64,000 nucleotides of DNA from assembly GCA_018881555.1 (NCBI GenBank), contig JACAXG010000079.1:3277071-3341070 (forward strand), given 5' to 3'. The notes under the pieces were generated by a model, which did not search any database, was not told where the DNA came from, and was given only the letters and a program-made list of their open reading frames with translations. Shown here one piece after another: positions 61,265 to 64,000 of this stretch; the stretch's first letter is position 1; the number at the start of each line of letters is the position of its first letter. The DNA comes from Amblyornis subalaris. Its lineage: Eukaryota > Chordata > Aves > Passeriformes > Ptilonorhynchidae. Made by a program: the position numbers and the translations under genes.

Positions 61265-61804
61265 CCACTGCTCAGAACACGATCTCAGGTCTTGAGAGGC
61301 ACATTTTGTGGCGACATGGTACCCCAGAAAAGGGGGGAAGACCCAGTGTGTGCCTCAAGGAGATTTAACCTTGGGGGAAAAATAATCTGTGGTGTAAATT
61401 GTATGTTGCAGGAAGTAAAGTAGCAGAAGTGACATGAATTGAAGAAGGGTGAATTTTGCGAGGAGCAAGGAAGATGCAATGATGACCCAAGCTGGGCTGG
61501 TGTTGGTGCCCAACCATCAAGTGTACTACTTCTCCTGTCCTGACTACTCATTCTGCTGAAAAGGAGACCTGGAGGGATGAGGGAAGCCCATGAAAGGGGC
61601 AAATATCTTTGAAGGGACAGGGGATAGTAATTAATGAAAGCGTATGCTTGGTATAGAGATGATTTAAGGATGTAGTTTAAGTTGTGTGTGTGGGTAAGAA
61701 AGAATTTCAGTAATGAGACATAAATATAATGGAACAGTTGGAAGATAAACAGATTATGTGGGATCTGAGTATGATGCAAATGTTATGGAGTAAGGGGTGG
61801 AGAT
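61265..61804 (+). mobile_element. 3' internal tail of an ERVL-type provirus
   Basis: The 540 bp upstream of the plus-strand LTR match my memory of the non-coding 3' tail of avian ERVL-type elements ('gacaggggatagtaattaat', 'atgtgggatctgagtatgat'). They end in a purine-rich tract (taaggggtggaga) directly before the LTR start, as expected for the polypurine tract. No pol or dUTPase coding remains. The upstream edge, where it meets the inverted LTR fragment, is uncertain within about 61230-61300. Confidence 0.7.
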
Positions 61805-62376
61805 TGTATTGGGTCTGACTGAGGTAGAGTTCAGTGGCCCTCACAGTGCTGTGCTTTGCGTTGGGATCTGGAAGAGTGTTGATAACACAGCAGTGTTTTG
61901 GCTACTGTTGAGCAGGGCTGTCCCTCTAACATTCCTTCCCCCATGAAGGGGTTGGGAATGGGCCTGNGAGGGGACACAACCAGGCCATCTGACCCAAATT
62001 AACCAAAGGGATATTCCATACCATATGATGTCAGCTCAGATATAAAAGCTAAGGGAGAGAGGAGGAACAGTGGGATATCCATTATTCTGTAATGTTTGCG
62101 TTCTGGAGCAACCACTACACGTGCCGAGGCCCTGCTTCCTGGGAAGTGTCCGAACATCGCTCGCTGATGGGAAGTAGAGATTGACCTTTTTTTTTCCTTT
62201 TTGCTTATGTGTGCGCAGATCTTTGCTTGCTTCTTTCTGTCGCTTTAATAAACTGCTTTATTTCAACCCACTGGTTATTTTTTTTTCATCTTATTCTCAC
62301 CCCTGTCCCACTGGGAAAGGGAGTGATAGAGTGGCTTAGTGGGCACCTGGCACCCAGCCGAGGTCAAACCACTACA
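61805..62376 (+). mobile_element. 3' LTR of an ERVL-type provirus
   Basis: Starts TGTATTGGGTCTGACTGAGG after the polypurine tract and ends AAACCACTACA, 572 bp. U3 shows a 'gtgttgataacacagcagtg' block typical of this LTR group, a CArG-like CCATATGATG and the TATA element TATAAAA at 62041-62047. AATAAA lies at 62247-62252, followed by the usual 'ctttatttcaacccactggt' block. The N at 61967 lies in U3. The matching 5' LTR is not in direct orientation anywhere in the window. Confidence 0.82.
62041..62252 (+). promoter_or_regulatory. TATA element to polyadenylation signal of the ERVL-type LTR
   Basis: TATAAAA at 62041-62047 with a CArG-like box about 20 bp upstream, and AATAAA at 62247-62252. The order is right for a working LTR promoter and 3' processing signal. 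Activity is not known. Confidence 0.6.
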
Positions 62377-64000
62377 GGCCTTCATGAGACCTTTGTGCCA
62401 GGATTCCTAGTCTGGGGTTGCCACTCAGCTGTGAAATAGGTACTGAGAGGTCAGCATGTGTGAGATGGTGGCAAGTGTGAGCTGCACAGAAGCCCAGGAA
62501 TGCTGAGGTACAATAGTGAGGTACCAGATAAGTTTGGGAAACATCAGGCTTGGTTGCAAGTGCCTCAAGCAGTTTGAGCATTCCTCCTCCTTTTTTTTCC
62601 CCCCTAGACACCTGTATCCTTTACTGGATCTAGCTATAGTAATTTTGTCTGCAGACTTCAAATATTGTTTCCATCCACACTAGGGCTCTGCTTGTTCAGT
62701 TCTTCCACCATCCATTCCTCTTCAGCCACTTTTCATCACTGCAACCTTTTACCTCAGATAGGTCCCACTATCTCAGATCTTTGCTAAAGTTTAATTGGTC
62801 ATGAACACAACAAGCCAGAATCTGATCTCATGTAGTTCTGCAACCTTAAGAGAGTTTCTCTGGACTTGTACTGATGCACAGGAGGATAGATCCTCTGCCC
62901 TACTGCATATTTGCTAAGTGCTAACTGCGTATTTGGCTCAGTACAGAGTGCAGACAACAAAAAGACTGATGCATAATAGAGCTGTTACCTCTCAGATGTT
63001 GCTGCTTGGGCCGTTTGCACAGAGCACTGTAGTCATGGCAGTGTCTCCTCCTACAGTGCCCTTAAATCTCCAAAATTACTGAGATAATTTTTTTCTTTAA
63101 ATACCCTGCTAACTTCTAGGTGTCTTGCTGACTTGCATGCAATCAGATTNAAACGTCAACATGATGTTAATATTTAACAATTATCACCAGGAGCTTCTCA
63201 CACCTTTTCCTTAAAAGATACAAAGAAGCCCAACGCCTACCTATTCCTAAAGCCCTGTCATCAGTTTGAAGGAGATTCAGGTGATATGTTGGACCTTCAT
63301 CATTTATTATCACCTGCAATAGTCCCTGGCACAGGACTGCCCTAAAATATGCTTTCCCTGGAAGCCTTCCAAATTTCTCCAGTTGCAATCTTCTCATGAG
63401 CCAGAGGGACCTTGTATTGTGCAAAACAAGAAATGGAAAAACAAAAACTGAGAGGATAAAAAAATAGCTCAAATGACTCAATTTCTGTTTTAATTCCAAA
63501 AATACATGAGTCCACTGACATTTCCCACATACAACTGCTTTTTCTGCAGCACAAAGAGGATATATTTTAAACAGTACTGTTAAAAGAATTATATGTTGCT
63601 ACTGGATAATGGTCTGCTGTGGAGAGATAATTGTTGAGACAAAGCTGAGGTATTTATTGAACATAAACATTGAGACAAAGCCAAAATGTTTGTTTTCTAA
63701 GCACCAGACCGTAATGCAGACAAAACCTATAATATCATTAGCATTATTCTTAATGTGTTGGAAGCCTGAACATGCCCCATCACAAACTCTTGTTAACTCA
63801 GCGGTGGCAGAACTGGGCCTCAAATGAGAAATGCACCCAGGCTGATCCAAGTACTGATGCCAGAGGGCAGCTCTGTTGACCATATTAGGGACAGTGCCCA
63901 AGTGTTACCCACCCTTGGCCAATGTCTGCCCTTCTGTAGCCCAGGGAGATGGCAGAAGTGCTGCCTGAAGACTTCTCACAGTGAAGCATCAGGAAGAATA
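62377..64000. other. Non-coding stretch to the window end
   Basis: No gene, RNA or transposon was recognised. There is a single N at 63150. Frames of up to 110 codons are featureless. Confidence 0.55.

Noticed and set aside
60649..61295. 100-204-codon frames on both strands
   Set aside because: They are shadows of the repeated blocks in an ERVL-type LTR fragment. Such frames are often mis-annotated as proteins in birds.
61285..61779. 164-codon minus-strand frame
   Set aside because: It is antisense to the ERVL-type internal tail; no protein is expected there.
1..64000. CRISPR arrays, operons, prophage or bacterial systems
   Set aside because: No spaced direct repeats and no clustered bacterial-type genes; the repeats and ERVs show a vertebrate genome.

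Overview
The window reads as nuclear DNA of a songbird. The clues are minus-oriented CR1 LINE tails near 1.2 and 16.1 kb, a tRNA-Ile-headed SINE with a CR1 tail at 52.1 kb (the TguSINE1 type known from passerines), and several LTR families that I recognise from memory as passerine endogenous retroviruses (ERVs). No host protein-coding exon, tRNA, rRNA or snRNA gene could be supported. The reading frames of about 60 to 200 codons outside the ERV look like chance frames in intergenic or intronic DNA. Twenty-four isolated single N bases mark unresolved consensus positions.

Layout. 1-10.5 kb is unremarkable AT-rich non-coding DNA with one CR1 fragment and one TA/CA microsatellite. 10.50-11.56 kb is a long minus-strand LTR containing two tandem-repeat arrays. 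15.23-15.60 kb is a sharp CpG island with GGCACA-type and CAGCCC hexamer arrays, the best promoter candidate in the window. 16.3-42.1 kb is mostly featureless non-coding DNA with simple repeats and a 34-bp duplication.

42.16-49.09 kb is the centre of interest: a broken class II provirus on the minus strand, in the order 5' LTR stub, gag, pro, RT, RNase H, integrase, env, 3' LTR. Its pol is betaretrovirus/ERVK-like, while its env transmembrane subunit is alpharetrovirus-like. A deletion fused about 140 bp of the 5' LTR directly to the C-terminal half of gag. The protease active site carries a stop, pol has several frameshifts and stops, and a second LTR of about 608 bp sits inside the reverse transcriptase just after its YMDD motif. 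By contrast env keeps a 391-codon open frame with cleavage site, fusion region, CX6CC motif and membrane anchor, broken only near its N-terminus.

49-62.4 kb is rich in retroelements: a plus-strand solo LTR at 50.54-51.29 kb with the same TGTTGC/GCAACA termini and promoter layout as the provirus LTR, the SINE, another minus-strand LTR at 54.4-55.1 kb, a second CpG island at 56.9-57.2 kb, an old CR1 copy near 59.2-59.9 kb, and a composite at 60.5-62.4 kb. The composite holds a minus-strand ERVL-type LTR fragment followed by the 3' end of a plus-strand ERVL-type provirus (internal tail, polypurine tract and 3' LTR). The rest, to 64 kb, shows nothing I can name.

No host genes are visible that would work together. 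The functional content is retroviral promoters and one partly preserved env frame. All family names come from recognition without a database search. Coordinates of LTR ends rest on terminal inverted repeats, polypurine tracts or reading-frame continuity, as stated in each entry.
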